Positions 24,579 to 36,608 are shown, counted from the first letter of the stretch. The stretch is DNA of 64,000 bases from Aurifilum marmelostoma (GCA_027559495.1 JAMXSV010000018.1:558001-622000); one strand, 5' to 3'. Translations and numbers: made by a program. The notes: generated from the sequence alone by a model not told the origin.

Positions 24579-25793
24579 AGGGCGATTCCTGCATGCAGGC
24601 AACCTAGTATCCAGGCACATTCCCCTCCCCCTCTGGCCAAAGACATTTACTATGTTTTTTTCTTTTTGGTTGTGAAACTTTTCGTTTTTGTTTTCCTTTT
24701 GGGTCATTCGTCATCTGATTGATGAGAGGCGAGCGTTTCTCCGGTAGTGCACCGGCTCACTCTTTTAGAATCTTGCATAGCTCTGGTTCGGGGGGGGCAA
24801 CGGTGGGCTTTTTTTTTTCTCTTCCATATTTCGTTTGTTTTCTACACACATACATTCGATATGAGATATTTTCGTTGTCGTCATGGGAGGAAAGGGGTCA
24901 GGCTTTGGGGAGGTGGGCAGGTGGGGGAGGGTGGACGAAGGGTTTTCCAACCTGGATGATAACATTCATGCTTGGTATATAAGTACACTTGCAGATTCGG
25001 CACAGACACATACATACACACACCCCAGAACGCACATGGAATGCATTACAACACTTCAGAGAGAAAAGAGGGAAGAGAAGGCGAGAGGAGAGATACAAGG
25101 GCGTTCTGGCTTAGAAGAGGATAGGCTAAATTACAACAACACTGACACACACACACACACAGACATATATATATATGTACGACTCTGCACCTTGAGTACC
25201 TCTTGAGAATTATTCCACAGCCTCGGGACGGAGTGCATTGACGGACTTGGTCCCCGTAGAATCATCACCAAACAGCAAGATGAAGCCGACCAATGAGCAA
25301 AGGGGAAAGGGGGTCTCGCACATATGTTTTTGTATGATGGAGCCTTTGTCTGTGCCTTGACCTTCTAGGACAACAGGTACTTCTCACACTCCAGAAATGC
25401 AGAAATTACAAAATTAAGATGCTACTTCTCGAATTATCAACCGCAATTTTATTCAAGAGTGAATATTTTTGTAGCTATCTACCCGATAGTCTATGCCTGC
25501 TCCTTTTTCATTTCTCTTTTTGTTTTTTAGTTTTTAATTCTTATTTTTCCTCCAACCCGAGGGCCTTTGATCTACCAGCAGACTACCTTGCTCTAATGCC
25601 CGGTCAGTACACATGCCTTAATGCCCTGTCCAAAACTAATTCAAATAGAAACAACACCCCGAAAACCATTTTTGTGGGTCCTTGTCCTCCTTGTCTTCGA
25701 AACTCCAGTTGCTCCCTTGTGAGGCCCGTCTCGCGCGTGACCTTTTAGATGAGCTATGCAGTTCCTACCGAGAAAAGAGCGAGCGTGACACTC
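24579..25793. other. Convergent intergenic region, OSBP and eIF2A 3' ends
   Basis: No gene seen. T-rich runs just after the OSBP stop (24,650-24,700) and A/T-rich sequence near 25,420-25,560 are consistent with 3' UTR and polyadenylation regions of the two convergent genes. A short (AC)n/(AT)n patch lies near 25,145-25,180. Confidence 0.6.
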
Positions 25794-26160
25794 TTACTGT
25801 CCCTTTTGCATCTCTGCTTCTAGCTTGTCGATATCCTTGAGCACGCCGTCCTTGCTCGCGATCTTGTTGAGCTGGGTGACCTCAAGGCTCTTGGCTCCCT
25901 CCTGCTTCAAGCGAAACTCGAGGTCCTCTATGGCGCGAAGCTTCTTCTGGAGCGACCTCATCTTCTTGGCGTTGGCACTCTGGGCAGGGTTGGCTGCCGG
26001 GGCCTCTCCTGTCTGTGCTGGGGCAGCCTGTGCTTGCGGGGCTGTCTCCTGAGGTGCTGCTGCAGCTTGGCCGGACGGCGTCTGGTCTCGGCTATTCTGG
26101 GCAAAGGCGCGACCACCACGCTGGCCCTGGCCGGGCCGGCGGGAATGGCTACGAGAGTGG

Positions 26161-26204
<44 letters not shown>

Positions 26205-28078
26205 CTGCTGACCACCACGGCGATCGCGGTGGCCGTCTTCGCCGCCTGATCCACTGCCGTAGCCCTGAGGCGGGGGAGCCAGTCCGCCCTCATTGTTGTT
26301 GGCTGCTGCCTGGCCCTCGGCATCCTTGGCCTTCTTGTTGCCGCGCTTCTTCTTGTTCTTCAGCGCCGTCTTCGACAGAGTCTCATCGCCGGCAGGCTCA
26401 GCACCAGGCACAGCCGGACGAGATCCATTCTCAGAAAGCTCAGCCCCAGGAACCTGGCGGCGCGTCCGCCCAAATCCGTTGAGGGCAGGGGCAGGGCCGC
26501 CGTTGCTCATCACGTGCGCTGCGCCGCCCTCGTCCTCGCGCTTGAAATGAAGCGGCGTCATGCTTCCTCGAGCGCCAGGTGGTCGGTATGCCCCGACAGG
26601 CTTAGAGGGGGTCTTGACGGTGCTGAGATACGTCTTGGCAGACTCGTGAGGCTCGGGCTCGGCCAGCGGGTCGACGTTCCTGGGCAGCTGTTCGGCCGGC
26701 ACTGGGCGCCAGGTGATGTTGTACAACTCATCCATATCCTGGTTGTACATGATGCGCCCGCCCACGTGCCAGAGCTTGACACCATTGTCGACGCGCAGTC
26801 GTGGCGACGTTGTCGCTGTCATGATGTATGTGCTGTCAGGGCTCCACTGGCACACGCTCGGGTTGCCGCTCTCGATGGTGCAGACCTTGCGGTAGTCCTT
26901 GGACAGGTCGTACACGTCGATCTGACCGGCCAAGTTTCCAAAGCCGGCAACCAGCACGAAACGCCCGGTCGGCGAAAAGGTGATGGTATTCCGAGGACCG
27001 AGAGGGAAGGACCGCTGTGCAACGGCCCGGTGGTTGAAAACGGTGGTCTTGGCAGGCATGTAGCCGTAGACGACGCCAAACTCCCTACCAGTGGGAGACC
27101 ACGAGACGTCGTGAATGGGTCCCTCCTTGTCAAGGGTGATACGGGCATCAAAGTCTCCATTGGCACTCAGCATGTACAGTGTGGTCTCTCCGTAGTAGCT
27201 CTTGTTGGACTTGTCGACATCGGTCTGGGCCAACACGATCAAGCTCGAGCCCTGGAGGTTCCACTTGAGCTGGACCTTGTCACCCTTGAAGAAGGTCTTC
27301 TGAGAAATCGGGCTCGCGAACTGGGGCACGTTGAAGACCTTGACAGCAGCAGGTTGTCCCTTTTTTGGTATGCACATTAGCACTGGTCCAAACAAGGGTC
27401 AGGAGGAACAAATTGCCTGGAAACTTTGCGGTTCAGACTTACCTTTCTCTCCGGCACAAAGACCGCCACGTTGTGGGAGGACCCTGCTGCGAGCGCAAAG
27501 CCCGACACGCCCTCGACCCTCAACTTGTTCCAGACAGTCCTGAGGTCATGACTCTCGTAGAACTGGACCTCGTTGGTGACGAGACGAGCACAGAACTTCT
27601 CATCAGCCGTATACTGCAAATTCCACTCGCTCTGCGACTTCTGCACAAACTGTCCCAGGGGGGCCTTGGCTGTTCCCTCGGGGAGGTCCTCAATGGTACG
27701 CCAAATCTTCAGGTTCTTTGTGGCATCGCCAGCCTCGTCCTTGGAAGGGCGCTCGAGGGTGGTGAGGAAGGTTCCCAGGGGGGAGAAGCCCAGCTCGTTG
27801 ACGAGGGCCAGGCCGGGCAGCGAGGTCACCACGTTGCCCGTAGTGGCATCAATGACGCTCACGCTGTCGTTAGAGGCCCAAGCGAAGTAGCGGCCACACG
27901 GAGAGTACACACAGCACCGGGAGTTCCCTTCGTACTTGTCGAACCCAGGGACTGGAGAGTAAGGCGCAGACTCTCCAGCGGGGGCGGCTGGAGAGGCGGA
28001 GGCCTTGTCAAGCCAGCCGGCATTGAACAGGCCGACAGCCTTCTGGGTTCGGTAGGCAAACTGCAGCAGGTTGGCCAT
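25794..28078 (-). CDS. Eukaryotic translation initiation factor 2A (eIF2A)
   Basis: eIF2A is a cytoplasmic, 40S-associated factor that can deliver initiator tRNA independently of eIF2. This gene encodes 733 residues in two exons: 28078-27443 and 27359-25794. The 83-nt phase-0 intron has a GTAAGT donor, a GCTAAT branch-like site and an AAAAAG acceptor, joining FVPERK to GQPAAVKVF. The N-terminal two thirds is the WD40-like beta-propeller (SRCCVYSPCGRYFAWAS near residue 50; ITFSPTGRFVLVAGFGNLAG; VCQWSPDSTYIMTATTSPRL). This is followed by the conserved LYNITWRPVPAEQ segment and a Lys-rich linker. The C-terminus is Gly/Asn/Gln-rich and ends in a coiled coil (about the last 60 residues: KKMRSLQKKLRAIEDLEFRL). 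A homopolymeric asparagine run in the linker is encoded by a perfect trinucleotide repeat. The alternative internal start at 27395 would omit the first third of the propeller and lies inside the intron, so I reject it. Confidence 0.95.
26160..26204. repeat. Coding (GTT/AAC)15 trinucleotide repeat in eIF2A
   Basis: Fifteen perfect GTT units on the plus strand, read on the minus strand as AAC = Asn x15 in the disordered C-terminal linker of eIF2A. Use of a single codon without synonymous interruptions suggests recent slippage expansion; length is likely polymorphic between strains. Confidence 0.92.
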
Positions 28079-29451
28079 GACTAGTCAAAGTCACAGAGAA
28101 CTGTTGGTACAGAATGAGGAGGTGGGCGGGGATGGTATTTCGTTCGTTTCGCCTGGTTTCGGCGGGCGGCGGTGAGCAATCCTTGGGTCGGGCTCTTGTG
28201 CTGTTTCGTATTGTTGCTTGTTGCCTTGCAAAGCTTGAAAGAGACGAGACACAGATCGTACACACGAATCCACACGGGGAGGAAAGTCGAGAGTCCGTTC
28301 CGAGCGAGCAAGAAAGCAGCTGCTGGCAGAAAGGTCAAGGTGGCGCAGCCCAGATGCTCTGCAAGTTCGGGCAAGGCTTTGTACTTGAAGGGCTCGACAG
28401 GCTCGGGATGCTTCGCAGCGGAAGGCTGTGCTCTTTCTGACTGGGTGCGGCTGGTCTAGTACGTTCTCTTCACTTGTGTGAAATGTGAATAGACAGTCGC
28501 GTGACGGAGGGAGATGACGCAGGCGTTTCACCTGCAACTCAAGTGTCCAAGTTGGAGGTGCGCAGGGCGGTCGAGAACGTCACAGGGACCCGGTCGATCT
28601 GGTGTACGGAATCCGTCGATGGAAAGAGACTCGGGACGAAGAGTTCTTAAAAGTATCCTGTATACTAGGAACGCTGTCGCCAAAGGACGCTGGGACGGGT
28701 GATGCAGAGTTGAGGTGATGCAAGAGCTACCCGCCACACAGGGACAGAAGGGTGGAGGAGACAATGGAAAACCAGGTGAAAGAAGAAGAAGAAGACGGGG
28801 AGAGGAGGAGGGAGAGTTGCTAAAAGAAGCACCCGCGAAGGGAACAATTGGCGTTGCGCGGTGTGTGTGTATGGTGGACCGGTGGGCTGAAGAAGGGAAA
28901 AAGAGGGGGGGGGAAAAAAAAAGGAAGGGGAGAGAAAGTTCCTAAAAAGGTCACAGCCGTGCGTCGTTGTTGTTTTTGGCCCTGTCCTAAATTTTCCAGC
29001 CCAGTCAGCAGTGTCACAGTCAGGCTCAAATCAAGCGTCGAGAATCCAACTAGGCCTTCTAGTAGGCCTGGGCTAGGCTTGGCTCCAGTTGTCAGCCAGC
29101 ACCGTCCTGGGTGCTAGGTAGGTCCGTCCCCAGAAGGGCACACAGGGGCGAGGGGGCTGCATGTTAGTATATCCGGTGCAGTGCCAGTGCAGCCTGGGGG
29201 TGATTCCAGGGCCTGCTAACAGTTCCAACGTCGCTCCTGGAGCTCGCCAGATGTCCTCCTAGTCTGGATGAAGCCTAGCTGCTGAGATGAATGCCGGCCT
29301 CTAAGGCTCTCAGTGGCTCTAGGCTGTACCAGCTCGGCCCTATCCGACCTTGGGCTCAGCCCTCCTACGGCCCACCAGCCCTGAGGCTCTGCTTACTACT
29401 CTCTAAATTGTATTAGGAATTTACGTATTCGACCTGGACGAGTGTACTCAA

Positions 29452-29931
29452 TCAGACAGAATATACATGAGTTCTTGGTGATCGTCTGGTCGTATTGGTC
29501 TGCCCCGCACGTGTGTAGCTTGATTTCAAAATGATGTTGCCGCCTGCGTAGGCTGCCCAGATAGACAAGACGCCTGTAAGCTTGCAAGGCCCGAGACCTT
29601 TGAACAACTTCCACAGGCGATGGGCAAGCGGGCTTGGGCTCAGCGCGATCTTCTTACCACACCGCCTACAACTCGATTTGCCACAAGATCTGATCCGCTC
29701 GGTCTTGAGACCTACACAGAAATCGCCCTGGTCTGAGCAGAACTCTGGCGATACGGCAAGACAACCTCTCTGAAGGAGCGTGGATCTATACATAGCCTCA
29801 CTATAATATATGCCATATTGTAATGCACGTATGCAATCTGTCTTGAAGTTGGAGAATCCAGCTTTGCCATGAGCAGTGTAATATACTAAGCTGGTTGGTC
29901 TATTGGCTTTACCGTGACGGACTAACTGCAT
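29452..29931 (-). CDS. Doubtful hypothetical ORF, 159 codons
   Basis: An uninterrupted ATG-to-stop frame with mixed amino-acid composition and no low-complexity tract. It contains CGKSSCRRCGKK, a short Cys/Lys patch that could bind metal, but no complete zinc-finger pattern, signal peptide or membrane segment. I do not recognise it. It stands alone in a long intergenic region and could be a chance frame; conservation in related species would be the deciding evidence. Confidence 0.22.
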   Translation of the reverse strand: MQLVRHGKANRPTSLVYYTAHGKAGFSNFKTDCIRALQYGIYYSEAMYRSTLLQRGCLAVSPEFCSDQGDFCVGLKTERIRSCGKSSCRRCGKKIALSPSPLAHRLWKLFKGLGPCKLTGVLSIWAAYAGGNIILKSSYTRAGQTNTTRRSPRTHVYSV

Positions 29932-30463
29932 TTAGCTGTAGGGGGGAGCTGGGTCACCCGTGTCCTGTTTCTGCTACAACCATTGTATTGTCAATATGAG
30001 ATACTTTACTGGCTAGGAAATAACAAAATAAGTTTTGTTACTTGGGTGAGATGATCGTGATCCAAGGGCAAAGGGAGGGAAGATACCCAAGATACCATCA
30101 TCACTGCCTACCCAAGTACTCAAGCAGTTCCCACAAGGCAAGACATGATGATATACATGGTACATTAATTTTCTTGGCCAGTGCTTGAGATGAAGGGTGT
30201 TATAATGTAACATCGTTATAAGATTTCTTGCAGATATCTGCTCCACAGGGAGATGAGAGCTGGACAATTGTGGTACTGTGTGGAGATGATGACACAGGTT
30301 CTAGCTCCAAGGCATAAAAAATGTATGTATAAATATTGACATGTTGGCACCAATACAGCACAAAACACCTAGCCTATCCTCAGATTGCGTGAGCCCTCCG
30401 TATGTGGGGTTTTGTATCCTCCGAGCTGCAGCTCTGTGAGTCTCTGAATAACGCATAGTCTCT

Positions 30464-30490
30464 TATATATATATATATATATATATATAT
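30464..30490. repeat. (TA)n dinucleotide microsatellite
   Basis: A perfect alternating TA tract of about 27 nt in intergenic DNA, directly visible. Confidence 0.9.
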
Positions 30491-31939
30491 TCTTTGCAGC
30501 AGACTTTGTGGTCAAGTGTAGAATGGATTCCTTTGAAAGCTGTACATGCTTGGTAAGGAAGTCAAACTTGCTCCCCCGCAGATTCGGAGCTGGGGTAAAA
30601 AGATGGAGAAGGCTGCTGGCCGGGAGAGTTGCAACCGGTGGGGTCGTGCTGGTCTAGACATCTGCACACACAAACGCGCACACGTGGACACGTCCTAGAC
30701 CGCGTACGGAATCCATCCTTCCAGGTTGCCCGTCGTACAGTAAGCTGAGACCTGTTGCCTTGCAAAATTTAGGCAAAACAGTCTGCCTGTCTTTGTCTCT
30801 TCCTTGTATAAGATTATGGGTGTCTTGCCCCTCGCCCTATCTTCGCCCTGATCTGACCCGAGTCCAGACCGTATTTCGCACTTTCTGACAGCCCAGAAAT
30901 TATCACCGAGGGTATTCGAACCGTTTCTGATACTGGACCCTTTCCTGTTGCAGATTTTTGTTTGGTTCTGGATGCTGCGAGTTATCTGCAGGGCCTTAGT
31001 CCGAGGTCAGAACCTGCATATCCCCGAGGCCACCCCCCCCCTCCCACCTCCTTTTTTTCCCAAAACAATCTGCGAGATCAGTCTTCCATCATGGTCAGTA
31101 GAACACCAACAGATAATGGCAATCCCGTTCTCCCGGCTAATTGATAACATGTAGACTCTTGTTGTCTTTCTCTCTCTGGGCCTGACTATGTTCGAACTCC
31201 TTTGGTCGGCAGTCCGTAAACATACCTCGACAACCCGGAAGGGAACTCTTTGTCTCACAAAGCGGGCATACCAATATATCTCGGCCCTATTTCTCTCCAT
31301 GAGAAAGAGTGCACCTCATGCAGGCTAACCAGATATATGCTAAATTCCGTTGGCCCCCCCCCAAATGAAGTCGTCCCCCACACCTCCTTCATTCCGTTCC
31401 CCGGATTGGACCCCGCAACCTTCCCTGCTTGGATCATTTTCCCCAGACGATCGAGCCTCACCCACCATCAAGCAAGCTTCGTGCTGAGGGTGTACCGGTC
31501 TGCGCAATTCCACATGGCATGACCAGCCTCTCTCCCCATGGCCGATGGAACGGAACATGGGCTGCAGGACATGGGCTCCTGCACCTATCATTTGTGGCGC
31601 AGAATCTGTGAGACAAGACTTGCAGCCATGAGAGACCTTAGGCCCTATCCTACTGACGAGGTCTCCCTTCTTGTCTCTGTACTCGGCTGCCATTGACCCG
31701 AGGACATTGATCCTTCTGAGCGTCCTCTACTGCCATTCATTGGCCCGACCCTGCATGCTGCATGAGCCTGCAAGTCCACACTCCCTTCCTTATAATGTTG
31801 CTGTATCTCCTCTCGTGCCATGTGTGTTCGGCTAGGTGTCTGACAGTTCCTCAATCTTACCTTGTATCTTCTGAGGTTGCTCTTCTGAACCCCCCTCTGT
31901 GCCCATCTGTTCGGAGCCTGACTCTCGAGAGCCGCAATC

Positions 31940-33782
31940 ATGGGTCTCTGGCGAAGAAAAATCACCGTCAGTGACGACGATGTCACTTCGGCGGCTCTGT
32001 TGACCAACAGACAGAGTCTCCTCCCAAATTTGCTGGGTGAGTCTTGTCACCCTCATGCTCTCTCGACGGTTCGATGCTGATGGACTCTTAACCCGATAGT
32101 CACCATCCTGTTCTTCCTGTGGGGATTCGCGTACGGACTACTAGACACCCTGAACTCGGATTTCCAAGCGCTGCTCAACATCACGGCTAGCAGGTCTGCT
32201 GGCCTGTCCTCTGCCTATTTCGGCGCCTACTTTCTCTGCCCTCTGACCATATCTGGCTGGATCTTGCGACGTTATGGCTTCCGTGTTACCTTCATGACTG
32301 GCCTTGCTGTTCTCGCCGTGGGATGTCTGCTGTTCTGGCCGTCCGGGGTGAAGCAGAGCTTTGGGGGCTTCTGCGGTTCTATGTTTGTCGTGGGCATGGG
32401 ACTTTCCACACTCGAGACCGCTGCAGATCCGTAAGTTGTACTGTTATCCTCTGACGCCGGCTATAAGAGGCCAGTGGTGACAACGCGTCCTCTGACAAGA
32501 ACAATCAATAACCCAGGTTCCTCGCCATCTGCGGTCCCCCTAAATACTCCGAGATCAGACTCAACCTCGCACAGGTATGCTCAACGCTCAACGACGACTG
32601 CCCCGCCTGGCCAGTAGCAAACCTCTAACACCATCATACCAGGCTGTTCAAGGTGTCGGATCTTTCGTTGCACCGCTTCTCGCCGCGCGCGTCTTCTTCA
32701 CCTCCGCCGATACGCAGCAGGGCCTGCAGAGAGTGCAGTGGACCTATCTCGGCGTTGCATGCTTTGTCGCTCTCCTGATCGTACTATTCTGGCTTGCGCC
32801 TATGCCCGAGATTACCGATGCCGACATGTAAGGTCCTTTGTTTTTTTTTTCTTGTTTTTTTTGTTGGTAAATATCTATAGAAGACTGCGGGCGCTGACTT
32901 GGTACCTACAAACAGGTCCATCCAAGAAGACGCCATCAAGACCCGTGACGTGGGACCATTGCGCAAACAGACAAACCTCTTCCTCGCTGTGTGGTCTCAG
33001 TTCTGTTATATTGGAGCTCAGGTCTCTGTTGCGAACTACTTTATCAATTTTGTGGAGGGTACGCCTCGAACACCTGTCATGCAGCCGGGGGTGTCACATG
33101 CTAACGTTTTTGCGCGCCCACAGAGACCGGCGGGGCCGGGGTCGACCCAGGCAGCCTCAAGTCCTACGGATCCAACATGCTGGCTGTCGGCCAGGGCCTC
33201 TACGCCTTCAACCGGTTCGTCACCGGCTTCCTGCTCATGATCCCCGCGGTCAAGCCGCGATATGTCATGACGGCATACCTGGCGCTCTGCTTCGTCTTTG
33301 TCGTCGCCGCCATCACCACGACGGGCCACGCCTCCATCGCCATGCTGATCATGGTCCTGTTCTGGGAGTCGGCCTGCTTCGCCACCATCTTCACCCTCGG
33401 CCTGCGCGGACTGGGCCGTCACACAAAGCGCGGTGGCTCGTTCCTGGTGTCGGCCATCTCGGGCGGCATGGTCTTCCCCCCCATCACCGGCGCCATCGTG
33501 ACGTACCACAATGCTCACATCGCCATGACCATCCCCATGATGGGGTACATCCTGGCCTTCATCTACCCCGTCTATGTCAACTTCTTCGCCAAGGACATGC
33601 TGGACAGCCACCGCGCCACCGACGTCGGCATTGACCACACTGCCAATGAGAAGCAGCTGAAGGAGGTCGAGCTGGCGCCGCAGGAGAGCAGGCAGGAGAC
33701 CACTGCGGACGATGACATCGACATCAAGCCCACGGCAGCAGGGACGACGACGACAAGCCAGCCCAAGGAACAGGAGGTCTGA
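31940..33782 (+). CDS. MFS sugar transporter, FucP (L-fucose:H+ symporter)-like
   Basis: The product is a 490-residue multi-pass plasma-membrane transporter of the FucP branch of the major facilitator superfamily, expected to move a hexose or deoxyhexose with protons; the real substrate is unknown. Six exons join in frame: 31940-32036, 32100-32430, 32517-32574, 32643-32827, 32916-33058 and 33124-33782. Introns are 63-88 nt with GTGAGT, GTAAGT, GTATGC, GTAAGG and GTACGC donors. A short hydrophilic N-terminus leads into the first transmembrane helix (TILFFLWGFAYGLLDTLNSD), which matches the FucP-type FFLWGF...LN signature. SGWILRRYGFR is the cytoplasmic loop 2-3 motif, and LSTLETAADPFLAICGPP with RLNLAQ are the family hallmark around TM4-5. 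Further helices follow in exons 4-6, and the C-terminus is a charged tail of about 60 residues. The only start in frame with exon 2 is the ATG at 31940. Confidence 0.93.
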
Positions 33783-34621
33783 GGCGTATAGATGTTGTTT
33801 TCGACTTTCGCCCGCGTAAACTTGTATTGGGGAAAACAAGATTGTGCACCTCAAGAGAATGATATTTGCTTCTTCCTCATATGGACTGTTGCAGGAGGGA
33901 TTGACACGCGAATCATCATAAGCTTGTTAAGAAAATACACACTCGTTTGTATGATTCCCATCGATGTACACATATTGGTGCGGCACTACCAGGCCCGGAT
34001 TGTAATGAGTCAATGTCGGCCATTTCTTCTGCTTCTCGAGGGTGAAAGCTTCTGGATTGGGTCATGGACAGTGAACAAGAACAGAAACATACGAAAGCGA
34101 AATAGGCATTGCACCAGCATTTGAACTTTGTCCTCGCTAGGAAAAGTTGATCATCTGAGACAAGATGTGTATGTGGCCTTTGTTTCAAGCAAATTATCTA
34201 TATGTCAGGCCATCTTTGGCTTGCTGAGTAGGATATGAGGTTGATGTACTTGTAAAGAAGCCGCCAGGAAGGTGAGGAATGCCAAGGTCGTGGTGAAGCT
34301 CAAGAGGACATATTCATTCGTGTTCACCACAGTTCATGCTTCAAGTCAAATGCTTAATTTGAATTTCGGATATTGGATATAGAACGCCAAAGTGAATATG
34401 GGTGAATTTTCTTCTTATAGTACATCATCATCCGGATTCCTTCAAGAGTGGAATTTTTCTTGTCTTTAGGCGATGTTGAAAGGGACTCGACGAGACCGCC
34501 TTGGTTGTAGAAGATCTCACGCCCAATTACAGCCAGCGCCTCGCGCTCTTGCCCACTAGTCAAATCCCTCGACTGTTTTTTTTTCTTTTCTTTTTCTCTC
34601 TCCTTTTTTTGTTTCTTTCGT
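33783..34621. other. Convergent intergenic region, MFS and MAM33 3' ends
   Basis: No gene seen. A T-rich tract directly downstream of the MAM33 stop (34,570-34,620 on the plus strand, A-rich in the transcript) fits a 3' UTR. Confidence 0.6.
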
Positions 34622-35608
34622 TTACGCATCCACAAACTTCTTGACATTGTTCAGCCAAGCAAGATACTCCCTGTGCTCCTTCATGTCCATGTAGTCCGGC
34701 ACGAAGACGGCCAGGGCCGAGTTGATACCACGCTCGTCCAGGTACTGCTCCATAAGTAGCTGCAGGTCCTCATCAAGAGTGCCAAAAGGCGGGCCTGGGT
34801 AGACATCTCCGCTCTTGTGGACGGCCTCGGCGTTGCTCGAGTGGGCGATGGCGGCATCGTGGTAAAAGTACAGGTTCTCGACGAGGATGCCGGCGTCCTG
34901 GGCGACGGCCTCGATGTTGAGAGCGCCCTGCTGCCCGGGCTTCTCGACGACAATGTTGAGCCGGCAGGTGACGGAGGAGTCCTGGTCGAGAGCCTCGCCC
35001 TCCGCATCCTCGGCCTCCTCAGCGTTGGTCTCCTGCTGCGAGCGCGAGACATCGCCCAGCAGGTCGCCATCCTCGTCGCTCAGGCCAGCGTCCTCCTCCA
35101 TCATGTCGTTCTCCATGCTGGCGATGTCGGCAATCGAGAAGGTCACGGTGATTCTACATTACAGAGTTGCAGTAGTCAGCACGGCTGCTACCACTTACTT
35201 CTACATATGATTTTTTTGGGGGGTATCTACGCCGGTCTGTGTAGATTGGGACACTCACTTTTCATTACCGTACGTCCGGGTGAGGATGACATCCTGCTGG
35301 CCAGGGATATCTTGAACCTCAAACGGTCCGTTCTCCATGAAATCCTTGATGCTCACGGGGAGAGCCTCGGTCTCCTTCATGCTGGTCTCGAATTGTATCT
35401 CGCTGTCGAGTTTTGCGCTGAGTTCGGGGTCGGTGTTGCCAGCGGGGGCCTTGCGCGCGAGGGAGGTGGAAAACGCGGAAATCTGAGAGCGCACAGGCAG
35501 CGTGCGCAGCAGGGCGCCTTGCCTGGCGATGGCAGGTCTGCTGGTGGTGGTGGTCAGGCGCGAGATGGCGCGGGGCGCAGAACGCGCCAGAGATCGAGCA
35601 GAGAACAT
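34622..35608 (-). CDS. MAM33: Mitochondrial matrix protein Mam33 / p32 (C1QBP family)
   Basis: Mam33/p32 is an acidic, ring-forming mitochondrial matrix protein linked to mitochondrial ribosome and respiratory function. The model encodes 293 residues in two exons, 35608-35259 and 35153-34622; the 105-nt intron (GTGAGT...TGTAG) splits the Lys codon of NEK-ITVTF. The first 50 residues are Arg/Ser/Ala/Thr-rich and free of acidic residues (SARSLARSAPRAISRL), a clear mitochondrial presequence. The mature part has the p32 fold elements: an N-terminal helix (PELSAKLDSEIQFE), beta strands (GPFEVQDIPGQQDVILTRTY; VTCRLNIVVEKPG), a highly acidic middle loop (EEAEDAEGEALDQD), and the C-terminal helices ending in MKEHREYLAWLNNVKKFVD. 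I chose the ATG at 35608 because it starts the presequence; upstream in-frame sequence is compositionally leader-like. Yeast Mam33 is about 266 residues, so length agrees. Confidence 0.94.
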
Positions 35609-36290
35609 TGTTGACTTGAGTTTGGGAAGGGGAGAAATGTGACGGCAGAGACGTAATTGGGTGACGAAAGAAGATTGTGGCTGTTTTTGGAGGAGGATTT
35701 TGAAGTGAAGGAGGCAGAGAGGAAATTTTGCAGTGCTGAGTAGGGAAGTTTTGCGCCTGCGATGATGAAATTCTGGGGACACGGCGGAGCTTTGACTGAA
35801 GATGGAGAGATAGAGCTCGAGAAAATTCGACAGCTCGGATAAGAAGAGGGATGACTAAGCGTACGCAACCACCTTCCAACAATACTTGGTAGGCACAAAT
35901 GCTGCATGGTACTTATTTCATGCAACCAAGTCCAGCAATTTATGCCATTGTAGGCAGTCTACACTTTTTAACTTGAGCCAATCAACCAAGAGCAATGCAT
36001 TTCTGACACCCTTTTCACAAGATTAACCAGGCCATCAGGTAAGGTCAGGTAATATGTTGCTGAGGGGGGACGATCAGACCAATGAATGAACAGAGAGGCC
36101 TTGACATGTAGGGTATACTGTTTGACAGGCCACCCGAGGGTCTCTGCAGTGCAGGTCTTTTTTTCCCTAATATTTCTCAATCTATTCTGTACCTTCCGTG
36201 CCAGATTTGCCTATTCTCTCTCCTAAAAGGCAATCAATGGCTGTCGTATTCTGACCCCTTCCTATCCCACTGTCTGCTGATGGGACCCCT
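35609..36290. other. MAM33 promoter/leader region
   Basis: A 680-bp spacer between two minus-strand genes. It holds no convincing gene. A CCAAT pentamer lies at 35,978-35,982 on the plus strand, about 370 bp upstream of the MAM33 ATG, and could bind the HAP/CBF complex; this is a motif match only. Confidence 0.4.
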
Positions 36291-36608
36291 CTATCTCGTC
36301 TTGGATGATCCGGCTCGAGATGATCCTCCCCGAGAGGAACTCGCCCGACCTGACCTCGCTCGAGATGAGCCTCCGCGGGACGAGCCTCCTCGTTGACGCG
36401 ACTTCTTAGCTTCTTCAGCTTGTTTATCTGCCGCATCCTTACACGGCCAGCACTGATATTGTGTAGGCTTCCTTCTATTACCGCTGGCACCACAGCTGGC
36501 GAATGCGCCGCCCGCCTTCCCGGCCTCGCACATGTCCTCGGATATGAGGATGAGCTCCCGCTTCTGGCAGGTCACGCAGTCTCGAACGTGTTGAGTGAAC
36601 CAGCACAT
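36291..36608 (-). CDS. Small Cys-rich protein with Arg/Ser/Gly tail, unknown function
   Basis: A 105-residue product of an unspliced frame with a good ATG. The N-terminal half carries cysteines at 2, 11, 14, 27, 39, 53 and 56, including two CxxC pairs (CVTC at 11-14, CWPC at 53-56), a spacing that suggests a structural zinc site. It is followed by a charged helix (KDAADKQAEEAKKS) and a basic tail of repeated GGSSR/ARS units (about residues 73-105). There is no signal peptide, so the Cys-rich part is unlikely to be a disulphide-linked secreted domain. The RS/RGG-like tail suggests nucleic-acid binding or phosphorylation, which is inference only. I have the impression of similar short Cys-rich proteins in other Sordariomycetes but cannot name a family. 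A second frame overlapping its 3' half is antisense-like shadow. Confidence 0.55.
   Translation of the reverse strand: MCWFTQHVRDCVTCQKRELILISEDMCEAGKAGGAFASCGASGNRRKPTQYQCWPCKDAADKQAEEAKKSRQRGGSSRGGSSRARSGRASSSRGGSSRAGSSKTR

Larger units (their letters stand above)
28079..31939. other. Divergent intergenic region between eIF2A and the MFS transporter
   Basis: This 3.9-kb span contains both promoters. Open frames here are short and unconvincing. The longest plausible one is 29,931-29,452 on the minus strand (159 codons, true ATG, six Cys in its middle part, no recognisable domain), which I list at low confidence. A (TA)n tract sits at 30,464-30,490. The segment 28,700-28,950 is purine-rich and 29,040-29,390 is rich in short GGCT/AGCC words. 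I see no tRNA or mobile element. Confidence 0.5.

Noticed and set aside
26514..27380. 288-codon plus-strand frame antisense to eIF2A
   Set aside because: Shadow frame of a G+C-rich exon; it starts and ends within the eIF2A gene and has no domain of its own.
32738..33634. 298-codon plus-strand frame overlapping the MFS gene
   Set aside because: His/Arg/Pro-rich shadow of the transporter exons in another frame; it runs through two introns of the real gene.
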